Part shown: positions 16,282 through 26,339 of the stretch, one piece after another
How positions within the stretch are numbered: position 1 is the stretch's first letter
Layout: the number at the start of each line of letters is the position of its first letter
Source of the DNA: Microvirga sp. TS319
GTDB lineage: Bacteria > Pseudomonadota > Alphaproteobacteria > Rhizobiales > Beijerinckiaceae
Assembly (NCBI RefSeq): GCF_041276405.1
Contig: NZ_JBGGGT010000002.1
Span: 2,145,001-2,209,000 of the forward strand
Length of the DNA: 64,000 nucleotides
Reading direction: 5' to 3'
Made by a program: the position numbers and the translations under genes
The notes under the pieces: model-generated
The model's input: the letters and a program-made list of their open reading frames with translations, nothing else
The model's database searches: none
Told to the model about the DNA's origin: nothing

Positions 16282-17748
16282 TCAGGGGCGATTGCTGCGC
16301 ACCACCATCAGGTCCAGATCGCGCACCTTCTTGCGCAAGGTGTTGCGGTTCACGCCCAAAAGTTCGGCCGCGCGGATCTGGTTTCCACGAGTTGCCGCAA
16401 GGGCAGCTCCAATGAGAGGCCCCTCGATTTCCCGCAGAATCCGGTGATAGAGGCCGGGTGGCGGCAAGCTGTCGCGGAAGCCAGAGAAATAATCCGCCAG
16501 ATGGCGCTCGACCGCCTCCGAAAGCCCCTCCGAGCCCTGTTGGGCCTGCCCGGCGGCCTTGTTGCCGGCCGGCTGCGGCATCGGCAAGGGCTGGGAATCG
16601 AGTTCCGCGTCGATGATCGCTCCCGTGATCGTGTCCTGCGGATAGAGAGCGGCCAGACGGCGCACGAGATTTTCGAGCTCGCGGACGTTTCCGGGCCACC
16701 GGTAGCGCTTGAGGCGATCCATCGCCTCCGTGTCGAGCTGCTTGCGTGAGAGCCCCTCCTTTTCCACAAGCGCAAAGAAGTGCCGGGCCAGGTCCGGAAT
16801 GTCCTCCACGCGCTCGCGCAGGGGCGGCAGGCGCAACGGGACGACGTTGAGGCGGAAATAGAGATCCTCCCTGAACAATCCCTGCTGGATGAGCACCCGC
16901 AGATCCTTGTTCGTCGCCGCCACGATGCGGACATTGGTCTTGATCGGCACGCGGCCGCCGACCGTGGTGTATTCGCCCTGCTGGAGGACGCGCAGGAGCC
17001 TCGTCTGCGCCTCCATGGGCATGTCGCCGATTTCATCCAGGAAGAGGGTTCCGCCCTCGGCCTGCTCGAAGCGCCCGGTATTGCGGGCGGTGGCTCCCGT
17101 GAAGGCGCCCTTCTCGTGGCCGAAGAGCTCGGATTCGATGAGTTCGCGCGGAATCGCCGCCATGTTCACGGCGACGAACGGCCCCTGCCGGCGCTTGCCG
17201 TAATCGTGCAGGGCCTTCGCGACGAGCTCCTTGCCGGTTCCGGACTCGCCCGTGATCATCACGGTCAGATCGGTCGGCATCAGGCGGGCCAGGGCGCGAT
17301 AGATCTCCTGCATGGCGTGGGAGCGGCCGACCAGGGGGATATCCTCGTTCTCGACGGGGGTGGCGGTCGGAACGGGCGTCCGGGGCCGGGAGAGCGCGCG
17401 GCCCACCACCGCGATCAGTTCCTTGAGATCGAACGGCTTCGGCAGATACTCGTAGGCACCGCGCTCCGATGCCTTGATCGCCGTCATGAAGGTGTTCTGC
17501 GCGCTCATGACGATGATGGGAAGGTCCGGCCGCAGTTTCTTGATGCGGGGGAGCAGATCGAAGGCGTTCTCGTCCGGCATCATCACGTCCGTGATGATGA
17601 TGTCGCCCTCGCCCTGGGCCACCCAGCGCCAGAGCGTCGCGGCGTTGCTGGTGGAGCGGACCTCGTATCCGGCCCTGGACAGGGCCTGGTTCAGCACGGT
17701 CCTGATCGCGGCGTCGTCGTCGGCGAGGAGAATTTGTCCGCTTGGCAT
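16282..17748 (-). CDS. ntrC: Nitrogen regulation protein NtrC
   Basis: A 488-residue sigma-54 activator. The receiver has its Asp in [12 protein letters not shown]. The AAA+ domain carries [15 protein letters not shown], an intact GAFTGA loop and [12 protein letters not shown]. The C-terminal Fis-type HTH is [20 protein letters not shown]. It switches on nitrogen-scavenging genes when phosphorylated by NtrB. ATG 17748 gives the usual short N-terminus; a GTG at 17763 overlapping the ntrB stop is an alternative. Confidence 0.96.
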   Translation of the reverse strand: MPSGQILLADDDAAIRTVLNQALSRAGYEVRSTSNAATLWRWVAQGEGDIIITDVMMPDENAFDLLPRIKKLRPDLPIIVMSAQNTFMTAIKASERGAYEYLPKPFDLKELIAVVGRALSRPRTPVPTATPVENEDIPLVGRSHAMQEIYRALARLMPTDLTVMITGESGTGKELVAKALHDYGKRRQGPFVAVNMAAIPRELIESELFGHEKGAFTGATARNTGRFEQAEGGTLFLDEIGDMPMEAQTRLLRVLQQGEYTTVGGRVPIKTNVRIVAATNKDLRVLIQQGLFREDLYFRLNVVPLRLPPLRERVEDIPDLARHFFALVEKEGLSRKQLDTEAMDRLKRYRWPGNVRELENLVRRLAALYPQDTITGAIIDAELDSQPLPMPQPAGNKAAGQAQQGSEGLSEAVERHLADYFSGFRDSLPPPGLYHRILREIEGPLIGAALAATRGNQIRAAELLGVNRNTLRKKVRDLDLMVVRSNRP

Positions 17749-17759
17749 GTTCTTGGGCC

Positions 17760-18860
17760 TCACATAGCCATATCGCTACCGGCTGTCGCGCGGTGCATGG
17801 GAAGGAGAATTCGGAAGGTCGTGCGCCTCGGTGCCGGTTCGCACTCGATGATGCCCCCATGGTCGCCGACGATCTTTGCCACGAGCGCGAGCCCGAGGCC
17901 GCTGCCCTGCACCTTGGTGGTGACGAAGGGATCGAACAGATCGCCCATCAGCTCCGGAGGAATTCCCGGGCCGTTGTCGCTGACGCTCAGCTCGATCGGC
18001 AGGCTCACGCGCTCTTGCGATCCCGGCACCTGCAGCCTGACGCCGGTCCGGAAGGCGGTCGACAGGGTGATTTCTCCGTCGCTCGCATCGATCCCGACCG
18101 CTTCCGCGGCATTCTTCACGAGGTTCAGGATGACCTGCACCAATTGATCCCGGTTTCCGAGCACCGGCGGCAGGGACGGATCATACGTCTCGACGAAGCG
18201 GATATGACGCGCGAAACCGGACGCGGCGAGGCGCTTCACATGGTCCAGGACACCATGGATGTTCACGGGCCCTCGGTCGACCGGCCGTTCCTCGCCGAAA
18301 TGCTCCATGCGTTCGACGAGTTTCACGATCCTGTCCGTCTCGTCGCAGATCAGGCGCGTGAGGAGCCTGTCGTCCTCGTCGGCCGATTGTTCGAGGAGCT
18401 GCGCCGCGCCGCGAATGCCCGAGAGCGGATTCTTGATCTCGTGCGCGAGCAGCGCCCCCAGCGCCGTGATCGATCGGGCGGCTCCGCGATGGGTGAGCTG
18501 CCGGTTCATCTTGTCGGCGATCGTGCGCTCCTGGAGCATCACGACCACATGGTCGCTGTCGTCACCGAGCGGCGTCGCGAACACATCCACGATCCGTTCC
18601 GGACCGAGGCGCGGGCTGCCGATGTCGACGCGGTGCTCGCTCACGCTCGCGCCACGCTGCCGGACATCGTCCACGAGGCTCAGGACGGGTGAGCCGAAGG
18701 GGAGAAAATCCGTGAGCTTCTGCCGCTGCATCATGCGCAGGCTCACCTCGAAGAACGCTTCAGCCGCCGCATTCGCGTGGACGATGCCGTGCTCCCTCCC
18801 GACGGTCAGAACCGGCAACGGCAGCGCGTTCATGATGAGGTCGTTCATCGCCGCCGTCAT
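17760..18860 (-). CDS. ntrB: Nitrogen regulation sensor kinase NtrB
   Basis: A 366-residue cytoplasmic kinase/phosphatase that controls NtrC under PII control. It has an N-terminal PAS domain (about 10-120), HisKA with phospho-His in [18 protein letters not shown], and HATPase with [19 protein letters not shown] and GSGLGLALV. There is no membrane segment. Its start overlaps the dusB stop by 4 bases, the conserved nifR3-ntrB-ntrC arrangement. Confidence 0.95.
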   Translation of the reverse strand: MTAAMNDLIMNALPLPVLTVGREHGIVHANAAAEAFFEVSLRMMQRQKLTDFLPFGSPVLSLVDDVRQRGASVSEHRVDIGSPRLGPERIVDVFATPLGDDSDHVVVMLQERTIADKMNRQLTHRGAARSITALGALLAHEIKNPLSGIRGAAQLLEQSADEDDRLLTRLICDETDRIVKLVERMEHFGEERPVDRGPVNIHGVLDHVKRLAASGFARHIRFVETYDPSLPPVLGNRDQLVQVILNLVKNAAEAVGIDASDGEITLSTAFRTGVRLQVPGSQERVSLPIELSVSDNGPGIPPELMGDLFDPFVTTKVQGSGLGLALVAKIVGDHGGIIECEPAPRRTTFRILLPMHRATAGSDMAM

Positions 18861-19873
18861 GCCGCCTCCCGGTTCCGATGGGCATAGAGAGAGCCCAGCA
18901 GTGCCATGACGACGCTCGGATCGTCCGACGTGACGAGGCCGGTCCGGACATTCTGCGGGACGTTAAAACCGGACTCCACGGCCGCCTCGGCGTACGCCGC
19001 GAGATGTTTACGGGCGTGCCGGATGCCGACCTTGGCTCCGTAGAGAGATAAAAGGCCGTCGTAGTGCTCAAGGGCAAGGTCGGTCTTCTCGGCCGGGCTC
19101 GGATCAGGCAACGCCCTTCCGCGAAGCGCAGCCCCGATCTGGCCCACGATCCATGGCCGACCGACGGCCGAGCGTCCGATCATCACCGCGTGAGCCTGCG
19201 ACGCGGCAAGGCATGTCCGGGCCTCGTCCAGTGAACCGATATCGCCGTTGGCGATCACGGGAATGCTCACGGATTGCGCGACGGGCGCGATCGCGGCCCA
19301 ATCGGCGCGGCCCTTGTAGAATTGCTGCCGCGTCCGGCCGTGAACCGTGACGGCCCTCACGCCGAGCGCTTGTGCCCGCCGGGCAAGGTCCGCGGCGTTC
19401 AGGGCGTCATGGTCCCAGCCGAGCCGCATCTTCACCGTTACCGGCACGGACACCGCCAGCACCGTCGCCTCGATCAGGCGGCTGGCATGGTCGAGGTCGC
19501 GCATCAGGGCTGAGCCCGCATAGCCGCCGATCACGCGTTTCGCGGGGCAGCCCATGTTGATGTCGATGATCCGGGCGCCCGCCGCCTCGGCGACCCTGGC
19601 CCCCTCCGCCATCCAGCGGGGGTCGCAGCCTGCCAGCTGGACCACATGTGGCTCGATGCCGGCCCCCTCGGCCCGGAGCTGCGCCTCCTCGGATCCCCGG
19701 ACGAGCTCGTCCGACGCGACCATCTCGGAGACGACAAGTCCGGCCCCGAGACGCTTCGCGATGCGCCGGAACGCCACATCCGTGACGCCCGACAGAGGTG
19801 CAAGGATCGCCGGGACTGCGACCTCGATCGGTCCCACTCGCAACCCCTCGCCTATTTTTTGATCAATTTCCAT
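18857..19873 (-). CDS. dusB: tRNA-dihydrouridine synthase (DusB/NifR3 type)
   Basis: A 338-residue FMN enzyme that reduces uridine to dihydrouridine in tRNA. It has the TIM-barrel start [20 protein letters not shown], catalytic Cys in NMGCPAKRV, the FMN-binding stretch [14 protein letters not shown] and the phosphate-binding GDIGS. It is the first gene of the dusB-ntrBC operon and is divergent from ispDF across about 217 bases that hold a palindromic element. Confidence 0.94.
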   Translation of the reverse strand: MEIDQKIGEGLRVGPIEVAVPAILAPLSGVTDVAFRRIAKRLGAGLVVSEMVASDELVRGSEEAQLRAEGAGIEPHVVQLAGCDPRWMAEGARVAEAAGARIIDINMGCPAKRVIGGYAGSALMRDLDHASRLIEATVLAVSVPVTVKMRLGWDHDALNAADLARRAQALGVRAVTVHGRTRQQFYKGRADWAAIAPVAQSVSIPVIANGDIGSLDEARTCLAASQAHAVMIGRSAVGRPWIVGQIGAALRGRALPDPSPAEKTDLALEHYDGLLSLYGAKVGIRHARKHLAAYAEAAVESGFNVPQNVRTGLVTSDDPSVVMALLGSLYAHRNREAA

Positions 19874-19950
19874 TGTGCCTATTTACTAGCCAATTCGGGG
19901 CTCGATGCAAGCCCCCGCTGGAGAGATTTGCCTTATTTCCAAGTCGCCCT

Positions 19951-20059
19951 TAGAGCATCCGACGCGGCAAATGGATTTGCCCTTTTAGGATTCATCCGAG
20001 GCCCACCATTTCGGTGAGCACGTCGTCCATGCGGACCCGAAGGGCCGCACGATGCGCCA
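19951..20059. repeat. Palindromic element with nested hairpin
   Basis: TAGAGCATCCGACGC to TTCATCCGAGG is a diverged type-1 module. A type-2 part follows, carrying the nested hairpin TGCGGACCCGAAGGGCCGCA. The copy lies in the divergent dusB/ispDF region, 32 bases before the ispDF start, unlike most copies, which follow genes. Confidence 0.8.
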
Positions 20060-20090
20060 GGGGAGCGCGTGAAGGGGAGAGCCCACCTTG

Positions 20091-21299
20091 ATGCCAGTCG
20101 CCGCCCTTATCGTCGCCGCAGGACGTGGATCGAGAGCCGGCGAGGGAGTTCCGAAGCAGTATCGTCTCCTCGGCGGAAAGCCCGTCCTGACGCTGACCCT
20201 GAACGCCTTCCTGGGCCATCCGAAGATCGAGACGGCGCTCGTCGTCGTTCACCCGGACGATATTGATCTCTATCGCCAAGCCGTTGCGGCCCTTCCACCC
20301 GAGAGAACCGGCCGCCTCCTGCCGGTGGCTTATGGGGGAGAAACGCGTCAAGATTCGGTTCGAAACGGGCTCGAAGCCCTTGCGGCGGCCGCTCCCCGGC
20401 ACGTGCTCATCCACGATGCGGCCCGGCCCTTTGCGACCGAGGCGCTCATCGCGCGCGCGCTGGACGCGGCGGAACGCTGGGACGCGGCCGTGCCCGGCAT
20501 TTCCGTCACCGACACGATCAAGGTCATCGGGCCCCGGAACGAAGTCGTGTCGACGCCGGATCGCGCCGGGCTCAGGGCCGTGCAGACGCCACAGGCCTTC
20601 GGCTTCGCGGCGCTGCTCGCCGCGCACCGGAGGGCCGCCGAGGCGGGTATCGGAGATTTCACGGACGACGGAGCTCTGGCCGAGTGGGCAGGCCATCCCG
20701 TCCACGTGTTCGATGGGGATCCCCTCAACACCAAACTGACCCATGCTTCCGACTTTGCTGAAGCCGAGAGGCGCTTGCGAGGATTAGCGATGACCTATAT
20801 GACCCGGCTCGGAACCGGTTTCGACGTTCACGCCTTCGGCGACGGCGACCATGTCTGGCTCGGCGGGATCAAGGTTCCCCACGATAGAGGCGTGATCGCT
20901 CATTCGGACGGCGACGTCGTTCTCCATGCCCTGACGGACGCCCTCCTCGGCGCCATTGCGGATGGGGATATCGGCACCCATTTCCCGCCGAGCGACCCGC
21001 AGTGGCGCGGGGCGTCGTCGGACCGGTTCCTGGCCCATGCGGCGGCCCTGGTGAGAGGGCGCGGGGGGCTGATCGACCACCTGGACGCGACGCTTCTGTG
21101 CGAAAAGCCTCGCCTCGGTCCCCATCGCGAGGCGATGCGTCAGCGGATCGCCGAGATCGTGGGACTGCGGCTCGATCAGGTGTCGCTGAAAGCCACCACG
21201 ACGGAGAAGCTCGGCTTCACGGGCCGGAGCGAAGGCATCGCCGCCCAGGCCGCCGCAACGATCCGGCTCCCGGAGGTTTCGCCGGAGGTTTCACCATGA
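20091..21299 (+). CDS. ispDF: Bifunctional IspD/IspF of the MEP isoprenoid pathway
   Basis: A 402-residue fusion. The N-terminal IspD part (about 1-225) makes CDP-ME from MEP and CTP; its CTP-binding motif is [19 protein letters not shown]. The C-terminal IspF part (about 240-402) forms the cyclic diphosphate, with metal ligands in GFDVHAF and the stretch [20 protein letters not shown]. The fusion is common in alphaproteobacteria. ATG 20091 follows GGGGAGAG. The stop overlaps the pncC start (ATGA). Confidence 0.96.
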   Translation: MPVAALIVAAGRGSRAGEGVPKQYRLLGGKPVLTLTLNAFLGHPKIETALVVVHPDDIDLYRQAVAALPPERTGRLLPVAYGGETRQDSVRNGLEALAAAAPRHVLIHDAARPFATEALIARALDAAERWDAAVPGISVTDTIKVIGPRNEVVSTPDRAGLRAVQTPQAFGFAALLAAHRRAAEAGIGDFTDDGALAEWAGHPVHVFDGDPLNTKLTHASDFAEAERRLRGLAMTYMTRLGTGFDVHAFGDGDHVWLGGIKVPHDRGVIAHSDGDVVLHALTDALLGAIADGDIGTHFPPSDPQWRGASSDRFLAHAAALVRGRGGLIDHLDATLLCEKPRLGPHREAMRQRIAEIVGLRLDQVSLKATTTEKLGFTGRSEGIAAQAAATIRLPEVSPEVSP

Positions 21300-21817
21300 C
21301 GATCGTTCCCGTGACGCCGGTTCTCATGACACCCGAGCTGAAGCAGCGCGCGGCGGCCCTGCTCAAGGCCTATGAGGGAAAGGGCCTGAAGATCGCGACC
21401 GCCGAATCCTGTACGGGCGGCCTCGTGGCGGCTCTGCTGACGGAGATCGCCGGCTCCTCGGCGGTCGTGGAGCGCGGCTTCGTGACCTATTCGAACGAGG
21501 CGAAGACCGAACTCATCGGCGTTCCGGCCGAGCTCATCGCGGCCCATGGCGCGGTGAGCGAACCGGTGGCGCGGGCCATGGCCGAGGGCGCGCTCGCCCA
21601 TTCCCGCGCCGACATCGCCGTCGGCGTCACCGGAATCGCCGGACCGGGTGGCGGAACGGCTACGAAGCCCGTGGGCCTCGTGCATTTCGGCCTTGCCGGA
21701 AAGTCCTTCGCGACGATCCACCTGGAGCGCAGCTACGGCGATCTCGGCCGGGAAGCGGTGCGCCGGAGCGCGGTCGAGGATGCCATGTCTCTCTTCGAGC
21801 GGGTCCTCGCGATCTAG
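21296..21817 (+). CDS. pncC: Nicotinamide-nucleotide amidohydrolase PncC (CinA C-terminal domain)
   Basis: A 173-residue enzyme that deamidates NMN to NaMN and so recycles pyridine nucleotides. The signature [16 protein letters not shown] contains the catalytic Ser, and [18 protein letters not shown] is the second conserved loop. It corresponds to the C-terminal half of CinA. It is coupled to ispDF by a 4-base overlap, and its TAG stop is the start of a composite repeat. A nicotinamidase gene 2.5 kb away acts in the same salvage pathway. Confidence 0.92.
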   Translation: MTIVPVTPVLMTPELKQRAAALLKAYEGKGLKIATAESCTGGLVAALLTEIAGSSAVVERGFVTYSNEAKTELIGVPAELIAAHGAVSEPVARAMAEGALAHSRADIAVGVTGIAGPGGGTATKPVGLVHFGLAGKSFATIHLERSYGDLGREAVRRSAVEDAMSLFERVLAI

Positions 21818-22101
21818 AGCCTTTTCCATGAACTTCGGTTCACGGAAAAGGCATTTGTTGTTTGAGAAAGACGCCTTTTCTTCGCAAAACCGGCATCCAC
21901 TTTTGCGGAAAAGGCTCTAGAGCATCGTGCGAAGAAGTGGGAACCGGTTCTTCGCGAAGAACGATGCTTCGCCAAAGAGAGAGAGCAAATTGCATTCTGA
22001 TCCCGTCAGAATGCAATTTGCTCTAGACCATCGGGCGTGAAAGGTGGATTTGCACTTTTGGGATCCATCCGACGGCCCCTTCTTGGAAAGAGCGCATCCT
22101 G
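21815..22101. repeat. Composite repeat: B, A, D and A modules in tandem
   Basis: Four palindromic modules are joined. B (21816-21921) runs AGAGCCTTTTCC to GGAAAAGGCTCT. A type-2/3 hairpin follows (21921-21970). D (21982-22024) has perfect 19-base arms, AGAGCAAATTGCATTCTGA and its complement, around TCCCG. The last is a type-1 A module (from 22023). B is nearly identical to a copy at 52981-53084. Confidence 0.9.
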
Positions 22102-22114
22102 AAGGGAGACCTTC

Positions 22115-22564
22115 TCAGGTCGCGAAAACCGTATCGGCCCGCTGCTCGAAGGCTTCCGTGAACTTCCGGAAAGCCTTGTCGAAGACGGTGCCCATGACGA
22201 GACCGAGTGCGAAGCTCTTGAACTCGTAATTGATGTAGAATTCCACCTCGCAGCCGCCCGGTGCGTCACGGAAGGTCCAGCGGTTCTCGAGATACTTGAA
22301 CGGGCCGTCCACGTATTCGACGCCGATGCGCAGGCGCGGCTCGTCCAGGGTCACGCGGGTGGTGAAGCTCTCCTGGATCGCCTTGTAGCCCACGCTCATG
22401 GAGGCGACGAGCGTCTCGATCCCCTCCCCGCTCTGCACGCGGCGAATGATGCGCAGCTCCTCGCAGAGCGGCACGAATTCCGGATACCGCTCGACGTCCG
22501 CGACGAGCGCGAACATCTGGGCCGGCTTGTGCTTGACGGTTCGAGTCATGCGGAAGTTCGGCAT
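22115..22564 (-). CDS. Coq10/RatA-type START domain protein
   Basis: A 149-residue protein of the polyketide-cyclase/START fold. The opening MPNFRMTRTVKHKPAQMFAL and the pattern VERYPEFVPLCEEL are typical of Coq10/RatA (YfjG). In mitochondria and alphaproteobacteria the family binds ubiquinone; E. coli RatA was described as a toxin blocking 70S assembly. Coq10-like function is more likely here given the lineage. It is 3 bases from the kinase gene and shares its strand. Confidence 0.88.
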   Translation of the reverse strand: MPNFRMTRTVKHKPAQMFALVADVERYPEFVPLCEELRIIRRVQSGEGIETLVASMSVGYKAIQESFTTRVTLDEPRLRIGVEYVDGPFKYLENRWTFRDAPGGCEVEFYINYEFKSFALGLVMGTVFDKAFRKFTEAFEQRADTVFAT

Positions 22565-22567
22565 GGC

Positions 22568-23092
22568 TCAGGCGGCCTCCTTGACGTGAGTGAGATTGGC
22601 CTCCAGGGCCGGGATATCGGAGCGCGAGCGCAGCACGAAGACCCGCTGGTCGGGCCGCAGGCGTTCGAGCATCCGGGCGGTCTTGGGGCGCATCGTCCTG
22701 GGATAGGACCAGATCCAGCGCATGAAGGACAGATCGAATTTCTCCGCGCAATCCGGGCCGAGATCGGGCCGGACGCGGCCATAGTTCTTCGCCACGCGCC
22801 ACAGGACGGAGAGCGCGCAGCGCCAGCGCGGCAGATCGAGCCAGACGACGGCGGTCGCGCGGGGCACGCGGATATCGAAGGTCGAGGCGTAATTGCCGTC
22901 CATGACCCAGGCGGGCCGGGCGGCGAGCGCGCTCACCCGCTCGCGCCATTCGGGGCGCGGCGGCATCGTCCAACCGGGACCGAAATACTCCCGGTCGAGA
23001 TGGATCAGCGGCAGGTCGAGCCGCTCACTGAGGCGCCGGGCCAGGGTGCTCTTGCCCGCACCCGGGCTGCCGATGACGAGAATGCGCTGCAT
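22568..23092 (-). CDS. P-loop kinase (adenylate-kinase-like, FlaR/topology-modulation type)
   Basis: A 174-residue small nucleotide-binding protein. Walker A is GSPGAGKSTLARRL at the N-terminus. LIHLDREYFGPGW and WVMDGNYAST are typical of small adenylate-kinase-like proteins often annotated FlaR or 'DNA topology modulation'. The substrate is unknown. ATG 23092 is chosen over 23113 because it gives the normal distance to the P-loop and follows GGGTGGGGGC. It is probably cotranscribed with the Coq10-like gene. Confidence 0.82.
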   Translation of the reverse strand: MQRILVIGSPGAGKSTLARRLSERLDLPLIHLDREYFGPGWTMPPRPEWRERVSALAARPAWVMDGNYASTFDIRVPRATAVVWLDLPRWRCALSVLWRVAKNYGRVRPDLGPDCAEKFDLSFMRWIWSYPRTMRPKTARMLERLRPDQRVFVLRSRSDIPALEANLTHVKEAA

Positions 23093-23164
23093 GCCCCCAC
23101 CCGAATTGATCATGAAGCGTCGGATTGGACCCCGGCGGCGGAAACCGTCTCCGGGTCCGATACT

Positions 23165-24124
23165 TCAGCCGAGCTTGGCGAGACGAGCCGCCTTGAGCTT
23201 GGCGAAATCCTCACCCGCGTGGTGCGACGAGCGCGTCAGCGGAGTCGAGGAGACGAGGAGGAAACCCTTCGCATAGGCAGTGGTTTCATAGGCCTTGAAT
23301 TCGTCGGGCGTGACGAAGCGGATGACGGGGTGATGCTTCTTCGTCGGCTGGAGGTACTGGCCGATGGTCATGAAGTCCACATCCGCCGAGCGCAGGTCGT
23401 CCATCAGCTGCAGGACCTCGTTCCGCTCCTCCCCGAGGCCGACCATGATGCCGGACTTGGTGAAGATGGTGGGATCGAGCTCCTTCACCTGCTGGAGCAG
23501 GCGGATCGAGTGGAAATACCGCGCGCCGGGACGGACCTTCAGGTATCGGGACGGCACGGTTTCCAGGTTGTGGTTGAACACGTCGGGCTTGGCCGCGACG
23601 ACCACTTCGAGCGCGCCGGGCTTGCGCAGGAAATCGGGCGTCAGGATCTCGATGGTCGTCTTGGGGCTGCGGGCCCGGATGGCATGGATGACGTCCGCGA
23701 AATGCTGCGCACCCCCGTCTGCGAGGTCGTCGCGGTCCACGGAGGTGATGACGACGTGCTCCAGGCCCAGCTTCTCGACGGCCTTGGCCACGTTGTCGGG
23801 CTCGTCCCGGTCGAGCGCCTCGGGCAGGCCGGTCTTCACATTGCAGAAGGCACAGGCGCGGGTGCAGGTGTCGCCCATGATCATGAAGGTGGCGTGCTTC
23901 TTCTCCCAGCACTCGCCGATATTGGGGCAACCCGCCTCCTCGCAGACCGTCACGAGCTTGTTCTCGCGGACGATCCGGTTGGTCTCGGCCCATTTGGGCG
24001 AGCCCGGAGCCTTCACGCGGATCCAATCGGGCTTGCGCTGCTGAACGGGCTGGTCCGGCCGGTGCGCCTTTTCCGGGTGACGGGGACGGTTGTCCTTGTT
24101 CAGAAGGTCGAGAACGACGGCCAT
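23165..24124 (-). CDS. lipA: Lipoyl synthase
   Basis: A 319-residue radical-SAM enzyme that inserts two sulfurs into octanoyl groups on E2/H proteins to form lipoate. The auxiliary cluster ligands are in [12 protein letters not shown], and the radical-SAM cluster is in CTRACAFC. The C-terminal serine ligand of the auxiliary cluster is in the RSSHHAGED region. ATG 24124 is chosen; the longer frame reads through a palindromic element upstream. Confidence 0.96.
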   Translation of the reverse strand: MAVVLDLLNKDNRPRHPEKAHRPDQPVQQRKPDWIRVKAPGSPKWAETNRIVRENKLVTVCEEAGCPNIGECWEKKHATFMIMGDTCTRACAFCNVKTGLPEALDRDEPDNVAKAVEKLGLEHVVITSVDRDDLADGGAQHFADVIHAIRARSPKTTIEILTPDFLRKPGALEVVVAAKPDVFNHNLETVPSRYLKVRPGARYFHSIRLLQQVKELDPTIFTKSGIMVGLGEERNEVLQLMDDLRSADVDFMTIGQYLQPTKKHHPVIRFVTPDEFKAYETTAYAKGFLLVSSTPLTRSSHHAGEDFAKLKAARLAKLG

Positions 24125-24176
24125 AGGGGCTGAACCTAGCTTTGAACCTTGTGGGCGAAGGGATCTGCCCTTCGGA

Positions 24177-24227
24177 CTAGACCATCGGACCTGAAAGTGG
24201 AATCCACTTTTCCGCACGATGCGCTAG
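24177..24227. repeat. Palindromic element, hybrid type-1/type-2 copy
   Basis: CTAGACCATCGGACC joined to AAAGTGGAATCCACTTTTCC and CGCACGATGCGCTAG. It has a type-1 left end and a type-2 right end, as if two modules recombined. It lies upstream of lipA. Confidence 0.8.
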
Positions 24228-24306
24228 GGCTTGATGTAAGACTTTTGACGCATCTTCGCAAATGCTCAGATTCCAGCACGGCCATGACGAGAGGGGCATA
24301 CGGGGG

Positions 24307-24957
24307 TTAAGCCTCCCGAATCTGCCCGCTCCCGATCGTGCGGACGCCCGCGGCGTTCCAGTCGCTCCTGGCTCTCGCCAGAGACCCGGCGGCGTCGATG
24401 GCCCGCGAGGCATCCTCGATCAGGTAGCTCTCGAAGCCTGCCGCGGCGGCATCGATCGCGGTCCAGGCCACGCAGAAATCGGTCGCGAGACCGGCGCAGA
24501 AGACCCGCCTGAAGCCACGCTCCTTCAGGTAGCCATCGAGACCCGTCGAGGTTCTGCGGTCGGCTTCCTTGAAGCCCGAATAGCTGTCGATGCCCGCGTT
24601 GTAGCCTTTGCGGATGACGAGCTGCGCGTGGGGAATGTCGAGATCGCGGGAAATCTCAGCGCCCGGCGTCCCCTGAACGCAATGATCCGGCCACAGCACC
24701 TGGGGGCCATAGGCGAGCTCGGTCGCCTCGAAAGGCTTCCTGCCGGGATGGCTCGACGCGAAGGAGGCGTGCCCCTTCGGGTGCCAATCCTGCGTCAGGA
24801 CCACGTGCCGGAACGCCTTCGCCAGCCGGTTGATCGGCGCGACGACCGCGCCGCCGTCCGGGACCGCCAGGGCTCCGCCGGGGAGAAAGTCGTACTGGAT
24901 ATCGACGACCACCAGCACGTCGGCATCGCCTGGCTGGATTTCCCGTTGTTCGGTCAT
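24307..24957 (-). CDS. pncA: Nicotinamidase / pyrazinamidase
   Basis: A 216-residue isochorismatase-fold enzyme converting nicotinamide to nicotinic acid for NAD salvage. The catalytic triad is visible: Asp in VVDIQYDFLPGG, Lys in VIRKGYN and Cys in LATDFCVAWTA. Metal-site residues lie in DWHPKGHASF. ATG 24957 is favoured over 24963 because AGGAG is then 7 bases away. It lies downstream of the BMP transporter terminator region, separated by a repeat. Confidence 0.94.
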   Translation of the reverse strand: MTEQREIQPGDADVLVVVDIQYDFLPGGALAVPDGGAVVAPINRLAKAFRHVVLTQDWHPKGHASFASSHPGRKPFEATELAYGPQVLWPDHCVQGTPGAEISRDLDIPHAQLVIRKGYNAGIDSYSGFKEADRRTSTGLDGYLKERGFRRVFCAGLATDFCVAWTAIDAAAAGFESYLIEDASRAIDAAGSLARARSDWNAAGVRTIGSGQIREA

Positions 24958-24970
24958 TGGCATTCTCCTG

Positions 24971-25084
24971 GCGCATCGTGCGAAAAAGTGGCTCCGGTTT
25001 TTCGCTCAGACGATGCGTCTCATCTATGAAGGGAACATCGGATGCAATCCCAAAAGTGGAATCCACTTTTCACGTCCGATGCTC
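24971..25084. repeat. Palindromic element, type-2 then type-1
   Basis: GCGCATCGTGCGAAAAAGTG to CAGACGATGCG, then GGAACATCGGATGC to GTCCGATGCTC. The copy is in inverted order relative to the 31224 copy. It lies between pncA and the BMP gene. Confidence 0.85.
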
Positions 25085-25118
25085 TCGTCGCGGATGGGCG
25101 CCATCGAGGCCCCCGATA

Positions 25119-25149
25119 CAAAAAAGGCAGCCGAACCCTCGGCTGCCTT
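25119..25149 (-). terminator. Rho-independent terminator of the BMP gene
   Basis: Arms AAGGCAGCCGA (25124-25134) and TCGGCTGCCTT (25139-25149) form a perfect 11-base stem with a 4-base loop. On the minus strand the stem is followed by a run of T (25125 down to 25119). It lies 25 bases after the BMP stop. Confidence 0.88.
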
Positions 25150-25173
25150 CGGTTCGTCGATAGGCTTCGCGGC

Positions 25174-26250
25174 TTATTGCGGGATCTTGTCGTCGATGCC
25201 CTTCACGTAGAAGTTCATCCCGAGGATCTGCTCGTCCGACAGCGCGCCGTTGCCCTTGCACTCGATCTCCTTGCCGTCCTGGCCGATCACCGGGCACTTG
25301 AAGGGGTTGAGCGAGCCGGACTTGATTGCGGCCTCGGTATCCTCGGCCATCTTCTTCACGTCGTCGGGCATGTTCTTGTAGGGAGCCATCTGCACCATGT
25401 TGGCGGCCAGACCGCCCCAGGTGTCCTCGGATTTCCAGGTGCCGTCGAGAACGGCCTTGGTGCGCTGGATGTAATAATCGCCCCAATGGTCGATGATCGC
25501 CGTCAGCTGAGCCTTCGGAGCGAAGCGCTCCATGTCGGAGGCCTGGCCGAAGCCGAGCTTGCCGCGCGCCTCGGCGGCCTGGAGCGGTGCCGGGCTGTCG
25601 GTGTGCTGCGTGAGCACGTCCACGCCCTGGTCGAGCAGAGCCTTGGCGGCATCGCCTTCCTTCGCCGGATCGAACCAGGAATTCACCCACACGACCTTAA
25701 GCTTCACGTTCGGGTTCACCGACTGCGCGCCGAGGAAGTACGAGTTGATGCCGGAGATCACTTCCGGAATCGGGAAGGCGCCCACATACCCGATGGTGCC
25801 CGACTTGGTCATCTTGCCGGCGATCTGGCCGGCGATGTAGCGGCCCTCGTGGAACTTGGCCGCATAGGTCGACACGTTGGGGGCGCGCTTGAAGCCGGTC
25901 GCGTGCTCGAACTTGATGTTCGGATACTTCTTGGCGACCTTCAGGGTCGGCTCCATGAAGCCGAACGAGGTCGTGAAGATCAGCTTGTGGCCGGTACGGG
26001 CCAGCTGCTCGATGGCGCGCTCGGAATCGGCTTCCGGCACGTTCTCGACATAGGTGGTCTCGACCTTGTCGCCGAGAGCCTTTTCCATCTCCTTGCGACC
26101 CTGATCGTGCTGATAGCTGTAGCCGAAATCGCCGATCGGGCCGACATAGACGAAGCCGACCTTCAGCTTCTCCTGCGCGCTCGCGGTACCGGCCGACAAG
26201 GCAAGGGCTGCCGCACCCGCCAAGGCTCCGATGATTGTCTTTGAAAGCAT
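25174..26250 (-). CDS. BMP family ABC transporter substrate-binding protein
   Basis: A 358-residue periplasmic binding protein of the basic membrane protein (PnrA/Med) family, which usually bind purine nucleosides. The signal peptide MLSKTIIGALAGAAALALSA is cleaved near ASAQ. LKVGFVYVGPIGDFGYSYQH is the typical opening of the mature protein. It is the last gene of the importer cluster, about 90 bases after the second permease, and ends at a clear terminator. A separate promoter giving higher expression than the membrane genes is plausible but not shown. Confidence 0.92.
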   Translation of the reverse strand: MLSKTIIGALAGAAALALSAGTASAQEKLKVGFVYVGPIGDFGYSYQHDQGRKEMEKALGDKVETTYVENVPEADSERAIEQLARTGHKLIFTTSFGFMEPTLKVAKKYPNIKFEHATGFKRAPNVSTYAAKFHEGRYIAGQIAGKMTKSGTIGYVGAFPIPEVISGINSYFLGAQSVNPNVKLKVVWVNSWFDPAKEGDAAKALLDQGVDVLTQHTDSPAPLQAAEARGKLGFGQASDMERFAPKAQLTAIIDHWGDYYIQRTKAVLDGTWKSEDTWGGLAANMVQMAPYKNMPDDVKKMAEDTEAAIKSGSLNPFKCPVIGQDGKEIECKGNGALSDEQILGMNFYVKGIDDKIPQ

Positions 26251-26339
26251 GCTCGCTCCCCCACGTTAAGGTTTGGTATCCCTGGCAGTTCCGAAGGTTT
26301 CTGGCAACACTTCTCGTGGCTAGAATAACACCAGTTTGA

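Noticed and set aside
22529..24133. 534-codon plus-strand frame opposite lipA and its neighbours
   Set aside because: It is a shadow of three real minus-strand genes and has no recognisable motif.
24307..24957. pncA as part of the BMP transporter operon
   Set aside because: A clear terminator and a palindromic element separate it from the transporter genes.
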